64,000 nucleotides of DNA, taken from contig NZ_CP088247.1 in the NCBI RefSeq assembly GCF_021117295.1, positions 4,541,001 through 4,605,000 on the forward strand. Reading direction: 5' to 3'. Shown piece after piece: positions 42,005-51,142 of the stretch (position 1 is the stretch's first letter; each line of letters opens with the position of its first letter). The notes below the pieces were generated by a model that was not told the DNA's origin, did no database searches, and was given only the letters and a program-made list of their open reading frames with translations. The DNA is from Methylorubrum sp. B1-46 (lineage in GTDB: Bacteria; Pseudomonadota; Alphaproteobacteria; Rhizobiales; Beijerinckiaceae). Made by a program: the position numbers and the translations under genes.

Positions 42005-42937
42005 GTGACCCAAGGCACTCCCGGCGCCCGCGCCTCCGCCGCGGCCTACCCGATCCTGACGCTGACCACCCTGCTCTGGGCGGGCAACACGGTGGCCGGC
42101 AAGTGGGCGGTCGGCGAGGTCTCGCCGCAGGTGCTCACCACCCTGCGCTGGGCCTTCGCCTTCGCGGTGCTGGCGGTGGTGGCGCGCCGGGCCATCCTGG
42201 CGGACCGTGACCGGCTGATGCAGCGCTGGCCCTACCTGTTCCTGATGGGGGCCTTCGGCTTCACCATCTTCGCGAGCCTGTTCTACGCCGCCGGCACCTA
42301 CACCACCGCCGTCAACGTCGCGCTGATCCAGGGGGCGGTTCCCGTCTTCGTCATGGCGCTGAACTTCGCCGTGCGCCGCGTGCCGGTGCGGGCCGGGCAG
42401 GTGTTGGGCGCCGCCGTCACCCTGGTGGGCGTCGCGGTGGCGACCACCCACGGCGATCTCGCGGTGCTGGCCCATCTCGGCCTCAATCGCGGCGACGGGC
42501 TGATGCTCGCGGCAAGCCTCGTCTATGCCGGCTACACCGTGGCGCTGACCGGGCGGCCTCCGGTGTCGGGCCTCGCCTTCTTCACCGCGCTGGCGCTCGC
42601 CGCCTTCCTCACCTCGCTGCCGCCGCTGGCCGCCGAATGGGCGCTCGGCCGCGCGATCTGGCCCACGACCGCAACGGCTTGGGCCATCGTCGCCTTCGTC
42701 GCGCTCGGGCCCTCGCTGCTGGCGCAGCTCTCCTTCATTCGCGGCGTCGAACTGATCGGCCCGAACCGGGCCGGGCTGTTCGTGAACCTCGTGCCGGTCT
42801 TCGGCGCCGGGCTCGCCGTGCTGCTGGCGGGGGAACCTTTCGGCGGGGCCGAGGGGCTGGCGCTCCTCCTCGTGCTCGGCGGCATCCTCATCGCCGAGAT
42901 CGCCGGGCGGCGCGCGGCACGAGCCAGGGCCGGCTGA
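42005..42937 (+). CDS. EamA-family (DMT) membrane transporter
   Basis: A 310-residue protein with ten membrane helices and two EamA repeats: AAAYPILTLTTLLWAGNTVAGKW opens the first and GDGLMLAASLVYAGYTVAL the second. The conserved LIGPNRAGLFVNLVPVFGAGLAVLLAGE near the end is typical. It is probably a metabolite or drug exporter of the inner membrane; the substrate cannot be told. The start is taken at GTG 42005; an in-frame ATG at 41963 is an equal alternative, as neither has a clear Shine-Dalgarno. The gap to the next gene (42938-43181) shows no gene. Confidence 0.85.
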   Translation: MTQGTPGARASAAAYPILTLTTLLWAGNTVAGKWAVGEVSPQVLTTLRWAFAFAVLAVVARRAILADRDRLMQRWPYLFLMGAFGFTIFASLFYAAGTYTTAVNVALIQGAVPVFVMALNFAVRRVPVRAGQVLGAAVTLVGVAVATTHGDLAVLAHLGLNRGDGLMLAASLVYAGYTVALTGRPPVSGLAFFTALALAAFLTSLPPLAAEWALGRAIWPTTATAWAIVAFVALGPSLLAQLSFIRGVELIGPNRAGLFVNLVPVFGAGLAVLLAGEPFGGAEGLALLLVLGGILIAEIAGRRAARARAG

Positions 42938-43181
42938 AGGCGGGCAAAGTCAGGGACGGTCTCGGGGAAGGTGAGGGCGCGGCCCCGTCCCGCGCGGGGC
43001 TGGTGACAGGGGAGGCGGGACCGAAGGAAGCGACCGGAAGCGATGTCATCCCCGGCCGATCCAAGGACGGGCGGGAGAAACCGGCACCGAAAAACCGGCA
43101 CCGCGGTGACCGGGACACAGAATGGGCCTCAAAACCCGTTAGAGTTCCTTCGAATCACCGTCGTGGATCTTTCCCATCGCA

Positions 43182-44204
43182 ATGTCGTCTCCCCTCGCCC
43201 CAGCCGCTGGGCGGCCGCCCGCGCCCTCGTGGCTCGGCGACGCCGCCGCCCTGGGGGCGACGGGGGTCGCGGTCGCCCTGCGCCATGCCCTAGACGACGT
43301 GCTGCCGCCGGGCTTCCCGTTCCTGACCTTCTTCCCGGCGGTGATCCTGACGACGTTCTTCTTCGGCCTGCGGCCGGGGATCGTCTGCGCGGTGCTCTCG
43401 GGGCTCGCCGCGTGGTACTTCTTCATCGGCGAGGCCGGCACCTTCCGGCTTGATGCGCAGACGGGGCTGGCGCTCGGCTTCTACGCCTTCATCGTCGCCG
43501 TCGACATCGCCCTCATCCACCTGATGCGTGTCGCGGGCGAGCGCCTGAGCGCGGAGCGGGCGGTCAGCGCGCAACTCTACGAGCAGCAGCGCACCATGTT
43601 CCAGGAGCTGCAGCACCGGGTCGCCAACAACATGCAGTTCGTGGCGGCCCTGCTCGCCCTGCAGCGACGCAAGGTCGTCGAGAACCCGCAGGAAGCGGTC
43701 GGCGTCTTCGACGAGGCGCAGACCCGGCTGGAGACGATCGCGCGCATCCATCGCCGCCTCTACGACCCGGCCCTGGCCGACCTGCCCGTGGGCACGTACC
43801 TCCAGGAGCTCTGCACCGACCTGCTCGGCGCCACGGGTGCGCGCAACATCGTCTGCCTCGTCGACGTGCCGCCGGTGCGCCTCGACCTCGCCCGCCTCAC
43901 CACCCTGTCGCTGCTCGTGGTGGAAGTGGTGACGAATGCCCTGAAGCACGCCTTTCAGGGGAGCGGGCGCGGCACCATCACCATCCGGCTCGAAACCCTC
44001 GACGGAGGACAGGCGGCGCTCAGCATCGCCGACGACGGGCCGGGGATTCCCGCGAGCTTCGACCCGGCGGCGAGCCGCAGCCTCGGCTTCCGGATCGTCC
44101 AGGGGCTGGCTGCGCAGCTCGACGGCACGCTGTCCTACGCCAACGAGGGCGGCACGGTCGTCCGTCTCGTCTTTGCCACCGGGCCTGCGCCCGCCGCGGC
44201 TTGA
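43182..44204 (+). CDS. Membrane histidine kinase, HWE/HisKA_2 type with DUF4118 sensor
   Basis: A 340-residue kinase. Residues about 20-118 form four membrane helices of the DUF4118 kind (PFLTFFPAVILTTFFFGLRPG, AVLSGLAAWYFFI). The phospho-accepting His145 is in QELQHRVANNMQF, typical of HisKA_2/HWE kinases, which in Alphaproteobacteria often act in the general stress response or light signalling. ATP-binding motifs are VVEVVTNALKHAF, ADDGPGIP and SLGFRIVQGL. No response regulator lies next to it, so its partner is elsewhere (a PhyR-type link is possible but not shown). Confidence 0.9.
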   Translation: MSSPLAPAAGRPPAPSWLGDAAALGATGVAVALRHALDDVLPPGFPFLTFFPAVILTTFFFGLRPGIVCAVLSGLAAWYFFIGEAGTFRLDAQTGLALGFYAFIVAVDIALIHLMRVAGERLSAERAVSAQLYEQQRTMFQELQHRVANNMQFVAALLALQRRKVVENPQEAVGVFDEAQTRLETIARIHRRLYDPALADLPVGTYLQELCTDLLGATGARNIVCLVDVPPVRLDLARLTTLSLLVVEVVTNALKHAFQGSGRGTITIRLETLDGGQAALSIADDGPGIPASFDPAASRSLGFRIVQGLAAQLDGTLSYANEGGTVVRLVFATGPAPAAA

Positions 44205-44655
44205 CGGGACCGGCGTCGGACGGTGCCGACCGGGGCAGGGCGCCTCCAGCGAGCCTGAAGTCATACCGTTTCCGGTCGAGCGCTAGGCATTCGGCTCCGC
44301 GTCGTCGTGAGCTTCCACGAAACGATCCGGCCGCTGCCGACCGTCGGTCATCCGGTTGCCAAACGCCTGCTCCAGCCGCGTCCAAGCTGTTCGCATAAGA
44401 TATATTATGGAACCTGAGGGCGCCTGCAGGCCGCCTTTCCGCAACCATTAACCATAACTTCCCGGGATTTTCCCGGTTTTCCGCCCCTGGCTGCCGATAT
44501 CGCCCGCACCATGAGATCGGCCGCATGAGATCGGCCGCATGCCGATCGGTTGGGATTGGTGTCGGCGAACGCGGACCCGATCCCTCGCAATCGTCACAAT
44601 CGTCGGGCACCAGCGGCAGGATCGGGAAACAGAACCGGCTGTCAGACGCTTCGCC
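44205..44655. other. 451-bp intergenic region with a tandem 14-mer
   Basis: No gene is apparent. ATGAGATCGGCCGC is repeated head-to-tail at 44511-44524 and 44525-44538 and followed by a partial third copy (atgccgatcgg). An AT-rich stretch (taagatatattatgg near 44396-44411; attaaccataac near 44448) could hold the promoter of the following esterase. CCGGGattttCCCGG forms a small hairpin near 44462-44476. Confidence 0.5.
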
Positions 44656-45471
44656 ATGTCGTTCCGCACGCTTCCTGGACTAATCCTCGCCACCGCCCTC
44701 GCCGGCCCGCTCGGCCTGTCCGGCGCCTGCGCGCAGCCCGATGCGCCGCCGATCTCCGCTTCGGTCCCGGCCTCGCAGATGCCGGCCTCGGCCGAGCGCC
44801 TGCCGACGAAGCTCGTCCGGCTCGCTTCGCTGCTCGGACGGGACGGCGAGGTGCGGATCGTGGCCTTCGGCTCCTCATCGACGGAAGGGGCGGGCGCCTC
44901 GTCGCCGGCCATGGCCTACCCTGCCCTGCTCGAGCGTGACCTCGAGGAGCGCCTCCAGATCGGCGCGTCGAGCCCGCGCTCGATCACCGTGATCAACCGC
45001 GGCAAGGGCGGCGACACCTCCGAGGCGATGGCGCGGCGCCTGGAGCGCGACGTGCTGACCGAGCGTCCGGATCTCGTGGTCTGGCAAACCGGCAGCAACG
45101 ATCCGCTCGCCGGGGTGCCGCTGGAGCGCTTCGTCCAACTGACCCGTGCGGGCATCCTGGCGATCCGGGCGACGGGTGCCGACGTGGTGCTGATGGACCA
45201 GCAATGGTGCCAGAAGCTCACGGGCGTGGAGGGCGCCGAGCGCTACGGCGAGGCGCTTCACGCGCTCGCCGCCGAACTCGGCGTGCCGGTGATCCGCCGC
45301 CGCGCCCTGATGCAGTCCTGGGTCACGCACGGGCTGATGACCCCGGCCCAGATGATCGGCCCCGACGGACTGCACATGACCGATGCCGGCTACCGCCAGC
45401 TCGCCAAGGCGGCCGCCGCCCAGATCCTCGTCGGTGCGGGCCTGATCCAGCCCTCGCTCGCCCGGAACTGA
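44656..45471 (+). CDS. Secreted SGNH/GDSL hydrolase
   Basis: A 271-residue protein with a signal peptide (to about residue 27, ending GACAQ). SGNH blocks are visible: block I FGSSSTEGAG with Ser74 as the likely nucleophile, the Gly block NRGKGGDTSE, the Asn block WQTGSNDPL, and block V DGLHMTDAGY with the Asp-x-x-His pair. The GDS of block I is GSS, a known variation. It should act in the periplasm on esters of polysaccharides or lipids. ATG 44656 lies in front of the signal peptide; the upstream open frame to 44539 is not coding. Confidence 0.88.
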   Translation: MSFRTLPGLILATALAGPLGLSGACAQPDAPPISASVPASQMPASAERLPTKLVRLASLLGRDGEVRIVAFGSSSTEGAGASSPAMAYPALLERDLEERLQIGASSPRSITVINRGKGGDTSEAMARRLERDVLTERPDLVVWQTGSNDPLAGVPLERFVQLTRAGILAIRATGADVVLMDQQWCQKLTGVEGAERYGEALHALAAELGVPVIRRRALMQSWVTHGLMTPAQMIGPDGLHMTDAGYRQLAKAAAAQILVGAGLIQPSLARN

Positions 45472-45494
45472 CCCCGGAACCGACCGGGGCAGGG

Positions 45495-45935
45495 ATGTCG
45501 TTTCGCTTGAAAAGCCCCCTCCCCGCCTTCCCGGTCCGTCCCATGAAGCAGACCGAACTGACCGAGGCGACGCTCGCCGCCTTCCTCGATGCCTTCTACG
45601 CGCGGGTGCGCCACGACCCGCTGATCGGGCCGGTCTTCGCGGAAAAAATCCCGGACGAGGCCTGGCCGCGCCACCTCGCCACGATCCGCGATTTCTGGTC
45701 CTCGGTGCTGCTGAAGACCGGCCGCTACAAGGGCAACCCGTTCGGCCGCCATCTCGGCATCGAAGGGATTGCGCCGGCGCATTTCGCGCGCTGGCTCGGC
45801 CTGTTCGAGGAGACGGCGCGAGAGGTTTTCGAGCCGGAGATCGCGACCGAGATCGTCGAGCGGGCGCATCGCATCGGCGACAGCCTCAAGGCCGGCCTGT
45901 TCTTCCGGCCCGAGATGCGCGGCGTTCGCGCCTGA
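45495..45935 (+). CDS. Group III truncated haemoglobin
   Basis: A 146-residue truncated globin. The group III pattern is present: RHDPLIGPVFAEKI, then W-x-x-HLATIRDFWSSVLL, then YKGNPFGRHLGIEGIAPAHFARW, with His86 a likely proximal haem ligand. Such proteins bind O2, CO or NO and are thought to help with nitrosative stress. The start is ATG 45495 after GGGGCAGGG; ATG 45543 is possible and gives the usual shorter form. It is 23 bp after the esterase gene and ends 4 bp from the convergent MBL gene. Confidence 0.88.
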   Translation: MSFRLKSPLPAFPVRPMKQTELTEATLAAFLDAFYARVRHDPLIGPVFAEKIPDEAWPRHLATIRDFWSSVLLKTGRYKGNPFGRHLGIEGIAPAHFARWLGLFEETAREVFEPEIATEIVERAHRIGDSLKAGLFFRPEMRGVRA

Positions 45936-45939
45936 TCCC

Positions 45940-46764
45940 TCAGAGATCGACGGTCGCGCTCAGCCCGTCATGGGCCGGCACCACGTTCGCCGGCAGCTTC
46001 CTCGCCAAGGTCGCGTAGTCGAGATCGGTGTGGAGGTTGGTCAGGATGGCCCGGCGCGGGGCCACCTCCTCGATCAGTGCCAGTGCATCCGAGACCGAAT
46101 AGTGCGACGGGTGAGGGGTCTCGCGCAGGGCATCGATGATGAGCAGGTCGAGACCGTGCAAGCGCGCCTTGGCCGCCTCGGGCATCACGCTGACGTCCGG
46201 CGCGTAGGCGGCGGGGCCGAAGCGGAAGCCGTGGGCGATCTCGTTGCCGTGCTCCATGCGGAAGGCCTCCGCCTCGATCGGCCCACCCGCGCCTTCGATG
46301 GCGAGGCGCTCGCCCGCCCGCATCTCGTGCAGGTCGAGGATCGGCGGGTAGAGGCTGCCCGGAGGCGTCTCGAAGGCGTAGCCGAAGCGCTTGATCAGCA
46401 TCGCGCGGGTGAGGGGATCGGCATGGACCGGGATGCGCCGGTGCATGTGGATGACGAGGGGCCGGACATCGTCGATGCCGTGGGTGTGGTCGGCATGCGC
46501 ATGGGTGTAGAGCAGGGCGTCGAGGCGGGTGACGCCGGCATCGATGAGTTGCTCGCGCAGGTCCGGCGAGGTGTCGACCAGCACCGTGGTGGCCCCCTCC
46601 CCTTCGTTTCCTTGCCCGTTTCCTGGGCGCCGCTCGACCAGCAGCGAGCAGCGGCGGCGGCGGTTGCGCGGGTCGGCCGGATCGCAGGCGCCCCAGCCGT
46701 AGCCGACCCGCGGCACGCCGCCGGACGAGCCGCAGCCGAGGATGCGCAGGCTCAAGACCGGCAT
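45940..46764 (-). CDS. MBL-fold phosphohydrolase, PhnP-like
   Basis: A 274-residue metallo-beta-lactamase-fold enzyme of the PhnP/RNase Z-like group. LGCGSSGGVPR opens the fold and THAHADHTHGIDDVRPL carries the zinc ligands. A His in FRMEHGNEIAHGF, the Asp in LIIDALRE, and NLHTDLDYATL complete the set. PhnP acts on cyclic phosphate esters; the family next to tatD and metG in Alphaproteobacteria has no proven substrate. ATG 46764 follows GGGGAGGGCGC. It is the last gene of the run metG-tatD-MBL, 16 bp after tatD. Confidence 0.9.
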   Translation of the reverse strand: MPVLSLRILGCGSSGGVPRVGYGWGACDPADPRNRRRRCSLLVERRPGNGQGNEGEGATTVLVDTSPDLREQLIDAGVTRLDALLYTHAHADHTHGIDDVRPLVIHMHRRIPVHADPLTRAMLIKRFGYAFETPPGSLYPPILDLHEMRAGERLAIEGAGGPIEAEAFRMEHGNEIAHGFRFGPAAYAPDVSVMPEAAKARLHGLDLLIIDALRETPHPSHYSVSDALALIEEVAPRRAILTNLHTDLDYATLARKLPANVVPAHDGLSATVDL

Positions 46765-46780
46765 GCGCCCTCCCCTTTCA

Positions 46781-47578
46781 TCATGCGCGGACGCCCTCGA
46801 TCGCCGCGGCCTTCGAGAACAGCCGGTAGAAGTTGGCCGTCGTACGCGCGGAAAAATCCTCGAAGGGCAGGTCGAGCGCCTTGGCCAGCACCCGCGCGGT
46901 GTCGGCGGTGTAGGCCGGCTCGCAGCGCCGGCCCCGGTGCGGCTCGGGCGCGAGGAACGGCGCGTCGGTCTCGACCAGGATGCGGTCGAGGGGCACGCTG
47001 CGGGCGATGTCGCGCAGCGCGTCCGACCGGCGGAAGGTGACGATGCCGGAGAAGGAAACCGACAGGCCGAGTTCGACCCCGACCTCAGCCAGCCGGGCGC
47101 CGGACGAGAAGCAGTGCAGCACCGCCTTGAACGGCGCCCTCGCCATCTCGTCGGTGAGCACCGCCTCCATATGGGCGTCGGCATCACGGGAATGGATCAC
47201 CAGCGGCAGCCCGGAGAGGCGCGCGGCCTCGATATGGGCGCGCAGCACCCGCTCCTGCACCGCCTCCGGCGCGGCGTCCTCATAATGGTAGTCGAGCCCC
47301 GCCTCGCCGATGCCGACGCAGCGCGGAGCCTCGGCGAGCGCGGCGATCGTCTCGGCCGGCACGTCCGGCTCCTCGGCGGCGCCGTGCGGGTGGGTGCCCA
47401 CCGTGTACCAGACCGCCGCGTGCGCCTCGGCCAGCGCGCGGTAGCTGTCGGCCTTGGCAATCCGCGTCGAGATCGTGAGGAGGCGGGTCACGCCGGCCTG
47501 TGCCGCGCGGGCGATCACGCCGGGAATGTCCTGCGCGAAGTCCGGGAAGTCGAGATGGCAGTGGCTGTCGACCAGCAT
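46781..47578 (-). CDS. tatD: TatD-family metal-dependent deoxyribonuclease
   Basis: A 265-residue TIM-barrel hydrolase. The metal ligands are visible in order: DSHCHLDF at 4-11, GIGEAGLDYHYE, VIHSRDADAHM, LHCFSSGA and ETDAPFLAPEPHRGRRCEP. TatD enzymes are 3'-5' nucleases linked to DNA repair and turnover. Length is normal and ATG 47578 is the natural start. It lies 57 bp after metG and 16 bp before the MBL gene, a classic alphaproteobacterial arrangement. Confidence 0.93.
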   Translation of the reverse strand: MLVDSHCHLDFPDFAQDIPGVIARAAQAGVTRLLTISTRIAKADSYRALAEAHAAVWYTVGTHPHGAAEEPDVPAETIAALAEAPRCVGIGEAGLDYHYEDAAPEAVQERVLRAHIEAARLSGLPLVIHSRDADAHMEAVLTDEMARAPFKAVLHCFSSGARLAEVGVELGLSVSFSGIVTFRRSDALRDIARSVPLDRILVETDAPFLAPEPHRGRRCEPAYTADTARVLAKALDLPFEDFSARTTANFYRLFSKAAAIEGVRA

Positions 47579-47635
47579 AGTCGCTTTTGATGAATCTTAT
47601 TGGAGGAGGGCGCGATGCGGGCGAGGACGGCCCTC

Positions 47636-49204
47636 TCAGGCCATCGCCTCCGGCTTCTCGAACCGCGGAAAAATCGGCGCCGGGGCGGGCAGCGGCGTGC
47701 CGCCCCGCAGGCGGTGCTCTTCGCCGGTGAAGGCGAAGCTGCGTCGATCCACCGGCACGGCGAGGAGATCGAGCAGAGCCGAGCCCGCCGTCGGCACGAA
47801 GGGCTGCACCATCAGGCCGACCCGGCGCAGGGTCTCGACCGTGACGTAGAGCACCGTGTTCATGCGCGCCGGATCGCTCTTTCGCAGCTTCCACGGCTCC
47901 TCGGAGGCGAAATAGCGGTTGGCCTCGCCGACCACAGCCCAGATCTCGGCCAGGATCGCGTGGAGCGCCAGATTCTGCATCAGCCCCCGCGCCTTGTCCG
48001 GCAGCGCGGCGGCGGCCGCGAGCAGGCGCTCGTCGGCCTCCGTGAAGGCGCCGGGATCGGGCACCGTGCCCTCACAATTCTTCGCAATCATCGAGAGCGA
48101 GCGCTGGGCGAGGTTGCCCAGATCGTTGGCGAGATCCGCGTTGATGCGGTTGATGATCGCCTCGTGGTCGTAATTGCCGTCGCCGCCGAAGGGGGCCTCG
48201 CGCAGGAGGAAGTAGCGCACCGGATCGACGCCGTAGGTGCCGACGAGATCGAGCGGATCGACCACGTTGCCCAGCGACTTCGACATCTTCTCGCCGCGGC
48301 TCAGGAAGAAACCGTGGCCGAACACGCGCTTGGGCAGCGGCAGTCCGGCCGACATCAGGAAGGCCGGCCAGTAGACCGCGTGGAAGCGGACGATGTCCTT
48401 GCCGATGATATGCAGGCTCGCCGGCCAGAACCGGGCGTTCGGAGCTTCCGCGTCGGGAAAGCCCGTCACCGTGAGGTAGTTGGTCAGGGCATCGACCCAG
48501 ACATACATGACGTGGCCGGGATGATCCGGCACCGGCACGCCCCAGTCGAAGGTGGTGCGGCTGACCGAGAGATCCTTGAGGCCGGAGCGCACGAAGCTCG
48601 CGACCTCGTTCATCCGCGTCTCGGGACCGAGGAAGTCCGGCTGCTCCGCGTACAGCTTGAGCAGGGGCTCCTGATACTTCGAGAGACGGAAGAGGTAGTT
48701 CTCCTCCTCCATCCACTCGACGGGCGTGTCCGTCTTGATCGAGCGGCGGCCGCCGTCGGGACCCAGAACGGTCTCGGCCTCGTCGTAATAGGCCTCGTCG
48801 CGCACGGAGTACCAGCCGGCATATTTGGCCAGATAGATGTCGCCGTTGGCCTCCATGCGCCGCCACAGCTCCTGCGCGGCGGCGTAGTGGTCGGCTTCCG
48901 TGGTGCGGATGAAGCGGTCGTAGGTGCAGTCGAGCCGGTCGGCCACCGCCTTGAAGCGCCCGGCCATGTCGTCGACGAAGGCGCGCGGTGTCACGCAGGC
49001 TTTGGCGGCCGTCTGCTGGATCTTGAGGCCGTGCTCGTCGGTGCCGGTGGTGAACAGCACGTCGCGCCCGTCGAGGCGGTGGAAGCGGGCGATGGCGTCG
49101 GTGGCGATCACCTCGTAGGCGTGGCCGATATGCGGCGCGCCGTTGGGGTAGGAGATCGCCGTGGTGATGAGGAAGGGCTCGTTCGCCTTCTCGCTCGCGC
49201 TCAC
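47636..49204 (-). CDS. metG: MetG, methionyl-tRNA synthetase
   Basis: A class I synthetase of about 522 residues. HIGH lies in [12 protein letters not shown], the KMSKS loop in [12 protein letters not shown], and [14 protein letters not shown] marks the connective peptide. The zinc-knuckle cysteines of the E. coli type are absent, as is the C-terminal EMAP-like tRNA-binding domain. GTG 49204 is chosen because the conserved domain starts about 10 residues later. An ATG at 49267 would add 21 residues, and neither has a clear Shine-Dalgarno. It usually follows holB directly; here holB lies 3.8 kb away. Confidence 0.95.
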   Translation of the reverse strand: MSASEKANEPFLITTAISYPNGAPHIGHAYEVIATDAIARFHRLDGRDVLFTTGTDEHGLKIQQTAAKACVTPRAFVDDMAGRFKAVADRLDCTYDRFIRTTEADHYAAAQELWRRMEANGDIYLAKYAGWYSVRDEAYYDEAETVLGPDGGRRSIKTDTPVEWMEEENYLFRLSKYQEPLLKLYAEQPDFLGPETRMNEVASFVRSGLKDLSVSRTTFDWGVPVPDHPGHVMYVWVDALTNYLTVTGFPDAEAPNARFWPASLHIIGKDIVRFHAVYWPAFLMSAGLPLPKRVFGHGFFLSRGEKMSKSLGNVVDPLDLVGTYGVDPVRYFLLREAPFGGDGNYDHEAIINRINADLANDLGNLAQRSLSMIAKNCEGTVPDPGAFTEADERLLAAAAALPDKARGLMQNLALHAILAEIWAVVGEANRYFASEEPWKLRKSDPARMNTVLYVTVETLRRVGLMVQPFVPTAGSALLDLLAVPVDRRSFAFTGEEHRLRGGTPLPAPAPIFPRFEKPEAMA

Positions 49205-49339
49205 GTCAGAGGATGTCCCGGATACGAAGGGTCGGTCGGACTGAAGAGCCTTGTGGCGCGAAACCATGCCGCGACGCAACCGGACCCCACGCCCCGAGGG
49301 CACGACACCGCTTTCCCGCCGCGGCTAGTTCCAAACGCA

Positions 49340-49373
49340 AGAAAGCCCCGCCGGGGACCCGGCGGGGCTTTCT
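49340..49373 (-). terminator. Strong stem-loop after the small membrane gene
   Basis: AGAAAGCCCCGCCGGG (49340-49355) is the exact complement of CCCGGCGGGGCTTTCT (49358-49373), a 16-bp perfect stem with a 2-nt loop. On the minus strand it ends in CTTTCTTGCG and lies 28 bp after the stop of the gene at 49401, so it terminates that gene. It may also insulate metG. Confidence 0.85.
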
Positions 49374-49400
49374 CGATCGTGATGGATCCGTGGAGGGCGC

Positions 49401-49613
49401 TCAGGCGGCGCGCCGGACGGCGAGGGGGGAGAGGTTCTCGTTGCCGACCTTGACCGCACCGCGCTGGACGGTGGGCGCCGCACCACCGATGGCGGCGAAT
49501 TCACCGGCGGAAGCAGTGCCGGCCTTCGGGCCGAGGCGGTTGGCCACCAGGGTGACCAGGGCAATGTTGACGGCGCCAGCAGCGACGGCAGCGAGGAGAG
49601 CCAGAGAGATCAT
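49401..49613 (-). CDS. Small single-pass membrane protein
   Basis: A 70-residue protein starting MISLALLAAVAAGAVNIALV, a single membrane helix, followed by a hydrophilic tail (NRLGPKAGTASAGEFAAIGG and on). The ATG at 49613 is preceded by AGGACGCTTCCC, and a strong terminator follows, supporting real expression. No family is recognised. It is the first small gene in the block between metG and holB. Confidence 0.6.
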   Translation of the reverse strand: MISLALLAAVAAGAVNIALVTLVANRLGPKAGTASAGEFAAIGGAAPTVQRGAVKVGNENLSPLAVRRAA

Positions 49614-49761
49614 GGGAAGCGTCCTGTCCGGTGTGTCTGCGGTGTGTTGCGTTGCAGCGTATGTGCCACCGCGGCGCACCTTTTGGTATACCAGACACCA
49701 AATGCCAGATATTCGCTGAATGCATGGATCGCGGCTGGGCAGGAGCGAGACCCGACATTAT

Positions 49762-49804
49762 TGCATTATGATGCACATTAATCTGCAAAATGATCTATTT
49801 TGCA
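49762..49804. promoter_or_regulatory. Two AT-rich inverted repeats between divergent small genes
   Basis: TGCAT (49762-49766) pairs with ATGCA (49771-49775), and TGCAAAAT (49784-49791) pairs exactly with ATTTTGCA (49797-49804). They lie in the 311-bp divergent gap (49614-49924), the most AT-rich part of the area, where a further TTTGGT/ACCAAA pair occurs near 49681. They are possible operators for one or both flanking genes. Confidence 0.5.
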
Positions 49805-49924
49805 TGGACACGGGATCGGGCCTCGGTTTAATCCTTGCTGCCAATGGGGCGGCCGAGTAGTGCGGCTCGAGCGTGATTCAGAAGCGTCGAGCGGTCATCG
49901 CCGGTGTCTTCGGGGAATGTCTGC

Positions 49925-50125
49925 ATGTCCATCGCCAGAATTCGCGAGACCGACGAGCAGTGGGTCGAGCTTCCAGAGCCGGACCTTGAGCGCTACCTGC
50001 TGCACGCGCGCGGCCAAGCTGCCAACGATAATCGCCGCTTATCGGCCGAAACCTTTCGCACCGTTCAGCTCGGTGCGTGCGTGGCGCTGATCGGGGCCGC
50101 CACGCTCATCGGTGCCTTGATCTGA
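49925..50125 (+). CDS. Small protein with C-terminal membrane helix
   Basis: A 66-residue protein: hydrophilic N-terminal part (MSIARIRETDEQWVELPEPD) followed by GQAANDNRR, then a C-terminal helix (VQLGACVALIGAATLIGALI), so a tail-anchored topology. The ATG at 49925 follows GGGGAATGTCTGC; an in-frame GTG at 49904 adds seven residues. A bidirectional terminator follows. The function is unknown. Confidence 0.55.
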   Translation: MSIARIRETDEQWVELPEPDLERYLLHARGQAANDNRRLSAETFRTVQLGACVALIGAATLIGALI

Positions 50126-50168
50126 GCGACGCCTCGGATCGTCGGCTCGCAGCCCATCGCTGACAACG

Positions 50169-50196
50169 AAAAAAGGCGCCTAGCGGCGCCTTCTTC
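50169..50196. terminator. Bidirectional terminator between convergent genes
   Basis: AAGGCGCC (50173-50180) pairs with GGCGCCTT (50185-50192) around TAGC, extended by GAAAA on the left and CTTC on the right. It has an A-run on one side and a T-rich run on the other, so it can terminate both the gene ending at 50125 and the DUF892 gene ending at 50235. Confidence 0.8.
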
Positions 50197-50234
50197 GTCT
50201 CGGTGGGTCCAGGACCTATTTCAAGCGGCCGGTT

Positions 50235-50786
50235 TCAGGCGGCCTTGCGGCGGCTCTTGCCCTTCGCTTCTCCCTCGCCCCCCTCGTCGGTGCCGTCCGA
50301 GGCCTCGGCATTGAGGCTCTCGGCGATCTGCGTGAGCAACTGGTCGGTCTTCTTCTCTTCCTGCAGGGTTTCATCGAGCAGCTTGGCGGCGTCCGCGTAG
50401 CCGAGCTGGCTCGCCCAGGTCTTCAGCGTGCCGTAGCGGGCGATCTCGTAGTGCTCCACAGCCTGCGCGCACGCGGCCAGCACGGCATCGGCCGCCGGGC
50501 TGTCCTCGAAATCCTCGAGATCCTCCTCCATCTCGGAGGTGAGGCCCTGCATCGCCTCGCAGGTCTTGGCGCGCGCCGGCTTGCCGATGATCTCGAAGAT
50601 CTGCTGCAGCCGCTCGACCTGATTGGCGCTTTCCTCGGCGTGGGTCTCGAAGGCTTGGCGCAGGTCCTCGTGCTCGGCCGCCTTGGCCGATTTCTTCAGC
50701 GCACGCACGGACTGCTTTTCCGCGTAATAAACATCCTTCAGCGTCTCATAGAACGCGTCGTGCAAAGTTTTCTGCTTGGTAGCCAT
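50235..50786 (-). CDS. DUF892 (YciF-type) ferritin-like protein
   Basis: A 183-residue helical protein of the YciE/YciF DUF892 family. LHDAFYETLKDVYYAEKQSVRAL opens the four-helix bundle, with Glu/His ligands of a diiron-like site in VEHYEIARYGTLKTWA. The tail is Gly/Glu/Lys-rich and ends KSRRKAA. The family is linked to general stress and oxidative protection. ATG 50786 follows GGAGATATTTTACT; the open frame upstream to 50855 is spacer. Confidence 0.9.
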   Translation of the reverse strand: MATKQKTLHDAFYETLKDVYYAEKQSVRALKKSAKAAEHEDLRQAFETHAEESANQVERLQQIFEIIGKPARAKTCEAMQGLTSEMEEDLEDFEDSPAADAVLAACAQAVEHYEIARYGTLKTWASQLGYADAAKLLDETLQEEKKTDQLLTQIAESLNAEASDGTDEGGEGEAKGKSRRKAA

Positions 50787-50950
50787 AGTAAAATATCTCC
50801 GTTTGTCTGAAAGAGTGGGCAGCGGGAGTGGCCTAACCGGCGGCCTGTCCTGCAAAAACGCAAAGCTCGGCGCTTGGGTCCGAAAATCATCGGGGGAAAG
50901 ACTGCAAAATTCCGGGAACTTTTGGTGCCCCCGATCACCCCGCGAACGGC

Positions 50951-51142
50951 TCAGTCCTCCACAACCGCGACCTGTCCCGCGATGCCGTCCGTCTTGCCGC
51001 TGAGGCCCGGCACTTCATCGAGTTGGCGCAGGCTGGTGAAGCGGCCCCGCTCTTCGCGGTAGCGCACGATCTCGAAGCCGTGGCCCTTCAGCGCCGGCAC
51101 CTCATCCAGTTCCTCGGCGGTCGCGGTGTTGAGATCGAGCAT
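50951..51142 (-). CDS. Small helix-hairpin-helix protein, ComEA-like
   Basis: A 63-residue protein made of one helix-hairpin-helix pair: LNTATAEELDEVPALKGHG, then IVRYREERGRFTSLRQLDEVPGL. This matches the DNA-binding module of ComEA/competence proteins, but there is no signal peptide or membrane anchor. It probably binds DNA non-specifically in the cytoplasm. ATG 51142 follows AGGAAGCCGCC. It is divergent from the acyltransferase gene. Confidence 0.8.
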   Translation of the reverse strand: MLDLNTATAEELDEVPALKGHGFEIVRYREERGRFTSLRQLDEVPGLSGKTDGIAGQVAVVED

